The notes under the pieces were generated by a model that saw nothing but the letters and a program-made list of their open reading frames with translations, was not told the origin of the DNA and did not search any database. From positions 1 to 40,321 of IMG/VR virus record IMGVR_UViG_3300005529_000019: DNA of 40,321 nt; one strand, given 5' to 3'. The first letter of the stretch is position 1; every line of letters starts with the position of its first letter. This document shows, in pieces, positions 26,594-35,251 of this stretch. A program made the translations under genes and the position numbers. The DNA is from a virus.

Positions 26594-26845
26594 ATGCTCT
26601 GGAAGATCTTTCAATTCGTCGTCATCGTCGCGGTCGCGGGCTCAAACGGGCAATATCACTGGACGCCAAACGGTTATGTTGCGGGCATCGTCGCAGTCTT
26701 TGCTGCCTTCGCGCTCACAGCCATCCTCTCCGAACTATTCCGATTGGTTTCGTGGCTGCTCAAGCAGCTTCGATCGCGAGGCCTCCATCAGGGCCATGTA
26801 GGCCGCGCGCCGCCGCGCAGGTTCGGCCCGCAGCGCTTCCGTTAG
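26594..26845 (+). CDS. Small membrane protein on opposite strand (moron 2)
   Basis: An 83-residue protein with two membrane segments (MLWKIFQFVVIVAVAGSN, then YVAGIVAVFAAFALTAIL) resembling 24166-24369 in order and residues. TAAGG at 26581-26585 precedes ATG 26594. Its 3' end overlaps the 549-aa ejection-protein gene by 111 bases on the opposite strand, so its basic tail (from about residue 55) may be partly accidental. The start region is shared head to head with the transglycosylase start. Confidence 0.7.
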   Translation: MLWKIFQFVVIVAVAGSNGQYHWTPNGYVAGIVAVFAAFALTAILSELFRLVSWLLKQLRSRGLHQGHVGRAPPRRFGPQRFR

Positions 26846-28384
26846 CGCCTGGTTGCGGAGATAGGCCTGGGTGGGCGCCGCCATCATCACGCGGCCGGTG
26901 ACCGCCGGAATCACCCCCAGCGTTGAGCCGTTGAGAACATCCCAAACGATATTTCGCTGCCCCGTACCTGAATTCGGCAGAGGCGCCATGACGCCGGCGC
27001 CGGCGCGCGCCAATCCTGAAAAATCACCTTCGCCACGGGCATAGGCGCCCCGGTTCTCGGCCGAGACAGTATTGCGAAGATTTGCCGGCACAATCTGGCC
27101 CTCTGCGGTGGCCTCACCCGCGCGCGAGGCCGTCTTTTCGATTACCTTCTGAGCGCCGTATTCGCGGCGGGCTTGGGCCCACAGATTGGCATCCTGCGAG
27201 CCCTGCGGGATTGAGCGGGTCATTGCATCGTCCAGCGCGTTGCGCATGTCGCGCAGCGCCTCCGAAAGGGTCGGGTCGCTCTGCCGCAGACTGTTGGCCT
27301 GCCTGGAGAGCCGTGATCGCATCTCTTGGTACTGCGGACCCGGCATATGACCGTTATTCACATGCGCAATGATGTCGTCGATATAGCCCTGCACCATCGC
27401 GCGCTGCTGCGAATCCGGCACGCGCCGGTAGTTGCGCGCGGCCGCGACGATATCGTTGACGAACTGGTTGTCTGGCACAAGGTTATTGCGCTGGGACAGT
27501 GCGCGGAACGTGCCCCCGAGGCGGTCTTGATTTGCCGCCAGAACCTCCGGCGCCGCCTCCTCCCCGTCGATCCCGGCTCGGCGCAGCGCGGCGCGCGTGA
27601 ACTGACGCTGCCCTTCCTCTTGAATGCGTTCAGCCGCGCCACCGCCAAGCGGGGCAGCGCTGGTCACGCTTTCCATGTACTGCAGACGCTTGTTGCCGGT
27701 CGCTTGCCCTGCAGTGAGAGAAGTTACGCCCTCATCTGCCAGATCCCCCACAAGACGCTGACGGGCCGCGCTACTCGGCAGCGGCGTCACCACCCGGCCG
27801 GCCGCATATGGCGTCAGCCCGCCGATCGCGGCGCCCGCAGCGCGCGCGTAGGGTTCAGCGGCCGTGCCTTCGCTCGCCTGCCCCAGCGCCTCGCTGGCAA
27901 ACCCAGCACCCACGGCGGAGATGCCGCGCGCTGCGAGGCTGCCACCACCACCGAGAGCCGCCGGCGCGGCCTCGCCGACGCTACGAGCATATTTCCCCGT
28001 CGTCGTCTGCGGCTCATAGGGCGCTTGGCCGCCATAGTAGAGGTCTTGGATTTCCTTGCTCATCGACGCGCTGGTGGGGATCTGATCGAGAAGAGACGCA
28101 ATTGGCCCCTTTTCCTGCGGCGGTTCGTAGCGCGGCAACCCAACCTTGTCCGAAATGTAGTCGCTGGCCTTCCGGATACCGGCCGCGCCCAAATTTGTCA
28201 GATCGCCGAGCGATCCAAGCAGCGCAGCCGTGCCTTTCGCCACGCCAGCGTCGAAACTTTTGTAGGCGTCGGTCGCGGTATCCACAGGGAAATTCTCAGA
28301 CATGACCTTGTTTATGGTCGCATCGTCGGTCCCGTCAGGAAACTGCACCGTCGCGCCGTTTGGCGCCTTAACCACCAACGTCAT
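26735..28384 (-). CDS. Internal/ejection protein, 549 aa
   Basis: The N-terminus MTLVVKAPNGATVQFPDGTD followed by ATINKVMSENFP is the hallmark opening of many podovirus internal proteins. The rest is Ala/Gly-rich and helical, with hydrophobic stretches (GGGSLAARGISAVGAGFAS, AAGAAIGGLTPYAAG) that may insert into the cell membrane. Position after the tail-machine genes and next to the transglycosylase suggests a channel or pilot protein ejected with the DNA, like P22 gp16/gp20. ATGA overlap with the preceding gene. Confidence 0.82.
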   Translation of the reverse strand: MTLVVKAPNGATVQFPDGTDDATINKVMSENFPVDTATDAYKSFDAGVAKGTAALLGSLGDLTNLGAAGIRKASDYISDKVGLPRYEPPQEKGPIASLLDQIPTSASMSKEIQDLYYGGQAPYEPQTTTGKYARSVGEAAPAALGGGGSLAARGISAVGAGFASEALGQASEGTAAEPYARAAGAAIGGLTPYAAGRVVTPLPSSAARQRLVGDLADEGVTSLTAGQATGNKRLQYMESVTSAAPLGGGAAERIQEEGQRQFTRAALRRAGIDGEEAAPEVLAANQDRLGGTFRALSQRNNLVPDNQFVNDIVAAARNYRRVPDSQQRAMVQGYIDDIIAHVNNGHMPGPQYQEMRSRLSRQANSLRQSDPTLSEALRDMRNALDDAMTRSIPQGSQDANLWAQARREYGAQKVIEKTASRAGEATAEGQIVPANLRNTVSAENRGAYARGEGDFSGLARAGAGVMAPLPNSGTGQRNIVWDVLNGSTLGVIPAVTGRVMMAAPTQAYLRNQALTEALRAEPARRRAAYMALMEASRSKLLEQPRNQSE

Positions 28385-29739
28385 TTGAGCCCCCCACCGG
28401 GCGTCCAGACATAACTTCCGGGCGGCCGAGCAACAGCCGGCGCAGCGGCGGCGGAAGGAGCCGGAGCGACCGGGGCTGCGCCGCCCTTGCCAGCCGAAAT
28501 CGCAGCCATTTCCCCAGGCGATAGAGGCGAGCCGAGGTCGGCGATCTTGTTCTGCACGTCGAGATAATTCGGGATTCCGCGATTTGCCGCCGCGCTTTCG
28601 CGCCAGATGCGCGCCACGCCCATGTCGAACTGCTCGAGCTTGCGGTTGATGTCGATCGCCATCTTGAGACCTTCCGGCGACTGGATCATGCTCGGCAATG
28701 CCGATGCGTAGAGCTCGCGTTCGTAGTTGGAAACCGCTCCCTGCCCCTTCGGCTGCGCATGGATCGCGAGTTGGCGGCCAATCATTTGCTGGATTTCGCC
28801 GTCGGGCACATCCTCGCCCTTGATAAGGCCGGCATCCTTCAGATAGCGCTTCGCCGTGAGGCGCATTTCGGCCGTTGCACCAGGCGTGAAGCCCTGCGAG
28901 GCTTTTTCGAAAGCGTCGTACATCGCGAGCCGCTTCTGGCTTTCTTTCGAGGCCAATTGAGCGTTTTTGTATTCTTCGACGGCGGTCTTTGCGAGTTCAG
29001 CCTGTCCGGTCTTCTCGGTGCTGACGTTCACATTGGTCTGGGCCGGCCCGAACGTCGGCTTGCCGGTATCTGCATTGATATAGAGCGGCTGGCCCGTGTC
29101 GTTGCCTCCGAACGCCGCCTTTCTCTCTTCCGGCGTCGCGGGCCGAATGGTTTCCTTTTCCTTGACGGAATTGTCCAAAATCTTCTTCAAATACTCTGGA
29201 TTGGCGAGCGCCGCCGTAATATCAGCGTTTGAAACACCGCGCGCCTGCAATCCAGAAATCAACGCCCGCTGCTGCTGAACTTTTGTCGCCTGTGCGATGC
29301 TGCCGGCATCTGTCGGCTGCCCAGTGACAGCAGCACCAATGCCGCCGATCAGCGCCCCGATCGGGCCAGCGGTCATATTGCCGAGAAGGCCCTTCGCGCC
29401 AAGCGAAAGGCGATCAGTCGCCGGCGCTTGCACGAGCGGCTGCGCGGGCTGATCGGTGGGCACAGGCTGCGTCGTAGCAGGTGCGGCGGTAGGCTGTGGC
29501 CCCGCCATGGACAGCGGCGCGGCCGGCCGCGGCATGGATGCATTGGCGTTCATGGGGGCCTGCGGCGGAGCCAAGGCCTGGGGAGGCGGCGCGAGCGACA
29601 TCGGTGCCGGCCCATAATTGGCCGCATCCGACTGCATACCGCCCGGATTGTTGTTGATCGCAGCGGCGCTGTTCGCGCGCAGGAAATCGAGCAGCGAACC
29701 GCCGCCCTGCCCTGACAAGAGATCGAGAAGCCCAGCCAT
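28381..29739 (-). CDS. Internal virion protein, 452 aa
   Basis: The N-terminal 130 residues are Pro/Ala-rich low complexity with PMSLAPPP and PLSMAGPQ segments, matching motifs in the transglycosylase. A short glycine-rich hydrophobic stretch follows (MTAGPIGALIGGIGAAVTG), then mainly helical sequence to the end, with a second Ala/Pro tail. Gene order fits T7 gp15-like or P22 gp20-like internal proteins. Exact counterpart not recognised. Confidence 0.75.
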   Translation of the reverse strand: MAGLLDLLSGQGGGSLLDFLRANSAAAINNNPGGMQSDAANYGPAPMSLAPPPQALAPPQAPMNANASMPRPAAPLSMAGPQPTAAPATTQPVPTDQPAQPLVQAPATDRLSLGAKGLLGNMTAGPIGALIGGIGAAVTGQPTDAGSIAQATKVQQQRALISGLQARGVSNADITAALANPEYLKKILDNSVKEKETIRPATPEERKAAFGGNDTGQPLYINADTGKPTFGPAQTNVNVSTEKTGQAELAKTAVEEYKNAQLASKESQKRLAMYDAFEKASQGFTPGATAEMRLTAKRYLKDAGLIKGEDVPDGEIQQMIGRQLAIHAQPKGQGAVSNYERELYASALPSMIQSPEGLKMAIDINRKLEQFDMGVARIWRESAAANRGIPNYLDVQNKIADLGSPLSPGEMAAISAGKGGAAPVAPAPSAAAAPAVARPPGSYVWTPGGGLK

Positions 29740-30611
29740 CAGCTTGCTCCGAACGAGATGTTACCCTTCGGCCAAAGCGAGCCGATGCCGCTTGCGATCG
29801 TGGCGAATTGCTGCGCCGGGCTCATGGTGCTTTCGCCGGTCTGTGTGCCGTTCTGCGTGCCGAATTGAGCCGCGACGGGCGAAACCGCGCCGAGCAGCGT
29901 CTGCAGCTGCGACGCCGGAATGTTGAATTGCTGCGCCAGCGCGTTGATGGTCGCCGTCGGCGCCGCGTTCTCCGCGTTGAGGCCCGCTGAGACCGATCCG
30001 ACCCCGTTGGTGAAATTCGTGTTGGCATTGGCCTGCGTGCCGTTGAGCAGACCATAGGTGGTGTTGCCGGCGCCGTAGATGGAATTCAGCGCGCCGGTGC
30101 GCGTGGCCGTGTCTTGATTGGCCTGGTTGAGAATGATCGGCGCCTCTGCAGCGGCGATGCCCCGGCCAAGCGCCTGCACGTTCCCTGGCGAGCCGTCGCG
30201 GCCGGCCGCGGCCCATGAGCCGTTGACGTTGTTGGTCGTGTCGGTCGCGACCTGATCGAGCGCAGCTCGCACGGCAGGGCTGTTCACGGTCGAATAGTTC
30301 GGATCCGTATAGGCCGACATGCCCGTCTTATAGCCGGTCAGGTTATCGAGAATGCCGGTGTCGTTCTTCTGCGCGCCGCCGCCGTTGAGCAGGCCCATTG
30401 TCCCGGAATTGATCGCCGGGTTGTAGTTCGGCATGCCGTTGGCGTTGCTGACGACCTGGTTGATCGCGCCCTGTTGACCGCTCGATAGCGTCCCGGCCTG
30501 CGGCACAAGGTTGTTGATGCCACCCAGGATGCCCTGCAGCGACGGGTTTGCCGGATCGTAGGGAGCAAGGCTGGAGGTGCTGGTTTGGCTGGTTTTCGAC
30601 GTGCCGCCCAT
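29739..30611 (-). CDS. Internal virion protein, 290 aa
   Basis: An Asn/Gly/Ala/Ser-rich protein (GGTSKTSQTSTSSLAPYDPA, then GILGGINNLVPQAG and QVVSNANGMPNY) with few charges and long helical or loop segments, typical of small ejected internal proteins such as T7 gp14. It directly follows the acyltransferase-like gene and starts one base after overlapping the next stop. Function in DNA ejection is inferred from context. Confidence 0.75.
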   Translation of the reverse strand: MGGTSKTSQTSTSSLAPYDPANPSLQGILGGINNLVPQAGTLSSGQQGAINQVVSNANGMPNYNPAINSGTMGLLNGGGAQKNDTGILDNLTGYKTGMSAYTDPNYSTVNSPAVRAALDQVATDTTNNVNGSWAAAGRDGSPGNVQALGRGIAAAEAPIILNQANQDTATRTGALNSIYGAGNTTYGLLNGTQANANTNFTNGVGSVSAGLNAENAAPTATINALAQQFNIPASQLQTLLGAVSPVAAQFGTQNGTQTGESTMSPAQQFATIASGIGSLWPKGNISFGAS

Positions 30612-31043
30612 TTACAAAGCCCTTTCCAGCACGACGTTTGACACCGAATAGCCCTTCAGAACGCGGGCCCAGCCCGGTCGGCCCATGATGCGAACCAGCG
30701 CCGCGCCTTCCGCGCGCGCCCAATCCTCGATCTGGGAGAGCAGCGGAAGCCATTTGTCCATGTTCTCGCCGCCGAGCGCCGTGATCAGGCAAACCATGTG
30801 GCGGTCGGTGTTAACGAGAAGGGTGGCGCCGGCGGCCTCGATGCGCTTGCCATCGCAGATCAGCCACAGCAGGCCATCGCCCTCCATCAGGTCGCGCTCG
30901 ATGTCCTCGGTATGGCTCAAATCGGTACGCATGACGGCCGAAAACAGATGATCCTTGACGCGCGGCCAGAGGTCCGCAACCATCGACGGCGGAACGCAGA
31001 CGAGCTTATCCAAGGCAGACGTAGAAGAAGCTTCGATCGACAC
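30612..31043 (-). CDS. GNAT-like protein in virion cluster
   Basis: A 143-residue protein with a GNAT-like pattern: DGLLWLICDGKRIEAAGATLLV as central strands, MVCLITALGGENMDKWLPLL and EDWARAEGAALVRIMGRPGW, GYSVSNVVLERAL as the last strands. The usual acetyl-CoA loop (Q/R-x-x-G-x-G/A) is not evident. Similar proteins lie before internal-protein genes in many podoviruses (T7 gp13 position), suggesting a structural or assembly role rather than catalysis. GTG start at 31043, overlapping the previous gene by 38 bases. Confidence 0.75.
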   Translation of the reverse strand: MSIEASSTSALDKLVCVPPSMVADLWPRVKDHLFSAVMRTDLSHTEDIERDLMEGDGLLWLICDGKRIEAAGATLLVNTDRHMVCLITALGGENMDKWLPLLSQIEDWARAEGAALVRIMGRPGWARVLKGYSVSNVVLERAL

Positions 31044-31323
31044 TGACGGCGCTCGCGTGGGTAATGGTGAACGTCTGTTTTCCGACGGACGAAACGTACG
31101 TCGTGGACAATGCCCCAGCCGCGTTAGCGGTTTTTGGAAATAGGAAAACGGCGCTTCCCGGCGCGCAGTTGCTCGCAGAGACCACCGTCGATGTCGCGCT
31201 CGCGGTCAACGTCACAGATCCGGTCGCATTCGACCGCCCCATGGCGAGCTGCTGGAGGGACATCGCGTATTTTGCGAGATCCTTCTCCTGCGTGCCGGGA
31301 ACGTATACGCCTGCTCCGCTCAT
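31006..31323 (-). CDS. Small virion protein, 105 aa
   Basis: After a helical start (DLAKYAMSLQQLAMGRSNAT) the protein is beta-rich (GSVTLTASATSTVVSASNCA, STTYVSSVGKQTFTITHASA). This pattern occurs in tail-end or needle-type accessory proteins. ATGA overlap with the gp10-like gene suggests that it joins the tail machine. No family assigned. Confidence 0.7.
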   Translation of the reverse strand: MSGAGVYVPGTQEKDLAKYAMSLQQLAMGRSNATGSVTLTASATSTVVSASNCAPGSAVFLFPKTANAAGALSTTYVSSVGKQTFTITHASAVSVDRSFFYVCLG

Positions 31324-32801
31324 CTCTTGCTCGTCGCCTTCAAATCGATCGGCTCAACACCATTGATGAACGACCAGACGGTCCCGGCCGGAATTCGGCA
31401 TTTCAGGCGGCTATAGCGGGTGTCCACCAGCATGTTGCAGATGCCGGTTGTCGGGTTGACCAGGCTTTCGGTCCCGGCGGCGACCGCGGATTGTAGGTTT
31501 TCACGACGGGACGCCGAGCCGTAGACCGTCGGCGCGTCGGAGACAGGCCGGAAGCCAATCTTGAGCTTGATGCGCTGCCCGTTGGTGCCCTGTTCTGCTG
31601 TTTCGAGGGTGGCTTCCAGGTTGGGGCCGCGGAAGAAGTTGAGGATATGGCTGCTGTCGAATGCTGCGAGCTCCGGCACGACCGCAGTCGATAGCGTGTC
31701 GAAAGACTGCGTGATCAGGTCGAGGTTCGATCCGATCAGCGTGTCCACCTGCTCAAGCGTGATGCCGGGCTGCGCCATCTTGAACAGGAATTCGCCGGCA
31801 AAGCGCAGCGGCGTGAACTTGTCGAGGACGGGATCGTAAATCAGCCCCTTGTCGAATTGGTTGACGATGCCGTTCACCGACTTGTAGACCCAAAGGATGC
31901 GCGACGACCGCGGATCAGCTGTCCCCTGGAATAATTGCGGCTGCGTGGCATCAAGGTCGGTGAAAAACGTCCGGTCAACGCGCTCGCGTCCGATCGGCGT
32001 GGGCGCGCTGCCAGGGTCGATACGATGAAAGCCCTTCAGGGAGTAGAAAAACACGCTGGCGCCGGCGCGCGTGAGGCTCAGAGGCCCATAGATGCCGAGG
32101 CCCTCCGCGATCTTTTCGATCTGAAATACGCGGGGATCGCCCGGCAGATAGGTCATGCGCCGGATGATGTTGTCTTGAAAGATCACGCCTGATTCGCCGC
32201 CGGCGATGCCGCGGGTAATGCCACCGTCCGGGAAGTCCTGATAGTCGCTCGAATTGATGCCTGGCGTCCATGAATTGACGCCGTTCACATCGTTGAGGCC
32301 CGACCATTGCGCGCGGTTGGGGTTCGACAGCAGTCCCGTCAGAACGACAAAGCGGCCGACCACATCGACATAGCGCGCCTGCGGAGGGCTTCCCGCGAGG
32401 TTGGCGAATGCGGTCGAGCTCGAGATATCGAACACCTGCGGGGCGATGTTTGCCTGAACCGCAATCACCAGATTGTTGAATTGGGCAAACGACCACTGCT
32501 CGTTCGCCGGGACGGACGCATAAGGTCCGCCACCCAGCGAAACCTTGGTCCAAGCATACGAGCTATTGTTCAGCTGATAGAGATCGGTCGCGGTCGCGGC
32601 AAAACCGACGACCGAGCCGTCGGTCTTATAAGCCGCAAAAGCCCCGCGGCATTGAGCACCAAGCGCCTGGGAAATGGCTGCAAGGCTCGGGAACGGGCCA
32701 TAGCCATCGCCGCGCGGCACGACGTTGAGCACGCCGCGCTCGCTCTGCGCTTCGTAGTCCGAAATGTCTGGCCGGTATTCGCCGAATGGGATGATCGGCA
32801 T
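31320..32801 (-). CDS. P22 gp10-like tail nozzle/stabilisation protein
   Basis: A 493-residue, beta-rich protein beginning MPIIPFGEYRPDISDYEAQ, followed by repeated strand pairs (GAFAAYKTDGSVVGFAATAT, WSFAQFNNLVIAVQANIAPQ, RYVDVVGRFVVLTGLLSNPN). It matches the pattern of the packaged-DNA stabilisation protein family that forms the tail nozzle in P22-like phages. Location after the gp4-like adaptor supports this. Length is close to the family. Confidence 0.85.
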   Translation of the reverse strand: MPIIPFGEYRPDISDYEAQSERGVLNVVPRGDGYGPFPSLAAISQALGAQCRGAFAAYKTDGSVVGFAATATDLYQLNNSSYAWTKVSLGGGPYASVPANEQWSFAQFNNLVIAVQANIAPQVFDISSSTAFANLAGSPPQARYVDVVGRFVVLTGLLSNPNRAQWSGLNDVNGVNSWTPGINSSDYQDFPDGGITRGIAGGESGVIFQDNIIRRMTYLPGDPRVFQIEKIAEGLGIYGPLSLTRAGASVFFYSLKGFHRIDPGSAPTPIGRERVDRTFFTDLDATQPQLFQGTADPRSSRILWVYKSVNGIVNQFDKGLIYDPVLDKFTPLRFAGEFLFKMAQPGITLEQVDTLIGSNLDLITQSFDTLSTAVVPELAAFDSSHILNFFRGPNLEATLETAEQGTNGQRIKLKIGFRPVSDAPTVYGSASRRENLQSAVAAGTESLVNPTTGICNMLVDTRYSRLKCRIPAGTVWSFINGVEPIDLKATSKR

Positions 32802-33430
32802 CAGAAGCTCGTCGGCCTGATGCGCCCGGTCGCCATCCGAGCCGATGTCTGGTAGGTCAGCGAATCCATATAGCTCTGGATCTGGACGGACATGCGCTGC
32901 ATGCCGTCGGTGTCCTCCAGGACGTTCGTATAGAGCAGCAGCTTGGCATGGCAGCGGATCAGCTTCTCGGCGTCATTGGTCCATGCGTTGGTGTCCGTAT
33001 CGTTCACCAGCGGATCGAGCACATAGTGCATATGCGGCCGGATCGGGTAGATCGCGTTCGGCAGCGGCCAGACCAGGATTTGGCTGTCGATGTAGGTGTA
33101 GGCGCACGGGCGTCCATTTCCGGTTGACGTGCTCTGTAGCCACTCGAATTCGTCGGCCTCATACTTGTCGAGCTCGAGCGGGCGGCCGCCGTCGAACAGG
33201 AACATGGTGTCGATGCCGATGATGTTCGGAATCTGCGCAAGATCGCTTGCGCCATAGGCGCGCTGCCCGACTACCGTGTTGAACGTGAACGACCGCGTGA
33301 CGTTGAAATAGAAGCGCGAATTTGAATACTGTTCAATGGCGTCGCCGATGGCGCTTTTTATTTGGCTTGTCAGGTCGGTTCGGCTGAGATCGCTCGCGAT
33401 GTTGTTCTGAAGGTCGAGATACGTTCCCAT
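32801..33430 (-). CDS. P22 gp4-like head-tail adaptor
   Basis: A 209-residue protein: helical N-terminus (MGTYLDLQNNIASDLSRTDL, IKSAIGDAIEQYSNSRFYF), strand region NVTRSFTFNTVVGQRAYG, and helical C-terminus (LIRCHAKLLLYTNVLEDTDG). This is the usual pattern of podovirus adaptors that sit under the portal. Its stop overlaps the gp10-like start (TGATG). Confidence 0.82.
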   Translation of the reverse strand: MGTYLDLQNNIASDLSRTDLTSQIKSAIGDAIEQYSNSRFYFNVTRSFTFNTVVGQRAYGASDLAQIPNIIGIDTMFLFDGGRPLELDKYEADEFEWLQSTSTGNGRPCAYTYIDSQILVWPLPNAIYPIRPHMHYVLDPLVNDTDTNAWTNDAEKLIRCHAKLLLYTNVLEDTDGMQRMSVQIQSYMDSLTYQTSARMATGRIRPTSF

Positions 33431-33541
33431 TGTCCACCGTCACGGCTTTGGGCGCGAGCGGCGCCGGGATGGCATGGCGCGACGATTGCTCCTCAAGAAC
33501 AACCGCCGCGCCTGCGTAGTGCAGCCAGAGTTCCAACGGCC

Positions 33542-33961
33542 TTACAGGTCGTTGTTCGGGATGTACTTGACGATGACGACGGCCTGCCCGGCCGTCGCTG
33601 CGGTTCCGGTCTGCGCGTACATCACGAACACCTGCGAATCCGCCGCGAGCGGCACAAGCGCCGTTCCGGTCGGGGCGATGTTCTGCTTCAGGCCGGTCGA
33701 GCCCGCCGCCGTCGATGCCGAAGCCGCGATGTTGGCGTAGGTCGTGGCCTCGATGCCGACCGTCAGCGGGTTGGTGGTGCCCGCATTGAAAGCCGTGATC
33801 ACGTTCACATCGGTGCCGATGATGACCGCGCCGGCGGGCAGTGTCTGCTTGCCGACGCCGGTCCCGATGCCTGTGTCGTTGTAGTTCACGATGAAGCGCA
33901 GATAATGCACCATCTGCGCTGCATTTTTGCGGGCGGTCGTGCCCTTCGTTCCGGTAGCCAT
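33542..33961 (-). CDS. Head decoration/virion protein, 139 aa
   Basis: A beta-rich Gly/Thr/Ala protein (MATGTKGTTARKNAAQMVHY, LPAGAVIIGTDVNVITAFNA, ADSQVFVMYAQTG, AVVIVKYIPNNDL). It lies right after the major capsid gene, where cement or decoration proteins are usual. The sequence pattern (ends in VxVxYxPNxD) is shared by many phage head proteins downstream of capsid. The 111-bp gap to the next gene holds no convincing gene. Confidence 0.75.
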   Translation of the reverse strand: MATGTKGTTARKNAAQMVHYLRFIVNYNDTGIGTGVGKQTLPAGAVIIGTDVNVITAFNAGTTNPLTVGIEATTYANIAASASTAAGSTGLKQNIAPTGTALVPLAADSQVFVMYAQTGTAATAGQAVVIVKYIPNNDL

Positions 33962-34004
33962 ATCGTTCGCCTTTCGATCGAGGTTAAGGGATCAGCCGGC
34001 GCGC

Positions 34005-35075
34005 TTACGCGGACGCGACGGCGTAGGTGGTGGCGACGACGGTGGCGAAGTCAGCACTGTTGAACACCGACTTCTTGATGCCCCAGACGGTCTGCGCGGA
34101 GACGCCGAGCTCGCGCTCGTAGTCGAACAGCTCTTCGATCCACTTGAAGTGAGAGCCCTTCGCGAACTCCTTACCGAAGCCGACGGCGGCCGCCTGCGCA
34201 CCGCACAGAACCGCGCGGCGTGTGGAGGTCTGCGCAGCGCCGGCATTCGAGATGCCGTAGGGCAGACGGTTCCACTTGTGCAGGATGACGCCGTTGTACT
34301 CGCCGAGCGCGCCGGTGTAGATCGGCGACTTGGATCCGATGCCGCCGGCGAGCGCCGACTTCTGGATGTCGAGCCACTGTCCGGTCGAGGTCGAGGTCCG
34401 CAGGCTGGTGACCTGGTAGTCATGCATGAACATGACGAACTTCTTCTCGCCGCCCACCATGATCGGCCGGATCAGCGGCGAGATGGTGTTGGCCTTCTCC
34501 ACCAGGAAGTCGATGATCTGGAGGTTCATCGTGGCGGTGGAATCGCCGTTGATCGTGGCGTCATCGGTCGCGCCGCCCTTGCGGTAGATGTTGGTCGGCG
34601 CCGTGATCGCGTTGTTGCCCGCATAGCGCATGTCCGTGACCAGGGTGTTGCCGGTCAGGTGGTTCGCCATGCAGAAGTCGAAGCGGTTGGAAAACCAGTC
34701 GGTCAGACCGTCCTTGGCCTCGCTGCGGAGGTTGAACGGAACGCGCTGGGCGTCGATCGTGTTCTTGTTCTTGACGCGCGCGGCGTGCGCGAGCTCGTTG
34801 ATGACGATCGAATCCGAATAGGTCGAGAGCTGCTCTTCGTTGCCCTGGAGCGTCTGCCCCTCGGTCACGCCGTCGCCGCTCATCTGGACGCGCAGGCCGA
34901 TGGTCACCTTGTCGCCGGCGTTCTGCTCCAGTTCGGTCTTGATCTGGATCATGTTCGATGAGCCTTCGCCCATGAACTTGCCGAAATAGGTGGTCTTCAG
35001 CGCTTCGACGTTGAGCTTTTTGGCCCAAAGTTTGTTGGAAAGCGTGTCATTCACGCCAAAAGTCGTCAGCGACAT
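34005..35075 (-). CDS. Major capsid protein (N4-gp56/DUF4043-like)
   Basis: A 356-residue shell protein. The start MSLTTFGVNDTLSNKLWAKK and following FGKFMGEGSSNMIQIKTELE, KVTIGLRVQMSGDGVTEGQT, then YSDSIVINELAHAARV match the DUF4043/N4-gp56 capsid family of HK97 fold. The C-terminus has NGVILHKWNRLPYGIS-type strands (YNGVILHKWNRLPYGI). Directly downstream of the scaffold, as expected. Confidence 0.9.
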   Translation of the reverse strand: MSLTTFGVNDTLSNKLWAKKLNVEALKTTYFGKFMGEGSSNMIQIKTELEQNAGDKVTIGLRVQMSGDGVTEGQTLQGNEEQLSTYSDSIVINELAHAARVKNKNTIDAQRVPFNLRSEAKDGLTDWFSNRFDFCMANHLTGNTLVTDMRYAGNNAITAPTNIYRKGGATDDATINGDSTATMNLQIIDFLVEKANTISPLIRPIMVGGEKKFVMFMHDYQVTSLRTSTSTGQWLDIQKSALAGGIGSKSPIYTGALGEYNGVILHKWNRLPYGISNAGAAQTSTRRAVLCGAQAAAVGFGKEFAKGSHFKWIEELFDYERELGVSAQTVWGIKKSVFNSADFATVVATTYAVASA

Positions 35076-35251
35076 TTTTCATGTCTCCGCAAGAGGAAAT
35101 CGGGTGCTGTGGGTTGACCGCGAGCCGCTGCGATCGAGCGCAACACCGGATTTTCCGTCCTCGGTGGAGACGCGCTCCGTGACGTGGAGCGAAACGAAAA
35201 CGGGATTGAGGCTCCCGCGGGCCTTACACTTCACTCACCAGGTCGGCAGCG

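Noticed and set aside
27326-28414. Long plus-strand frame of 362 codons
   Set aside because: Antisense to the 549-aa ejection protein; Arg/His-rich composition without domains indicates a shadow frame.
33431-33541. Possible tiny minus-strand gene between adaptor and decoration genes
   Set aside because: An 11-codon basic peptide with GAGGAG upstream and a TTG-started frame overlapping the adaptor can both be drawn, but neither has enough support.
33927-34961. Plus-strand frame of 344 codons
   Set aside because: Antisense to the major capsid gene; the capsid assignment is strong and this frame has no ribosome site or domain pattern.
35076-35251. Gap between capsid and scaffold genes searched for a gene or terminator
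   Set aside because: Only a short CCCGCGGG dyad and no convincing frame were seen; nothing can be claimed.
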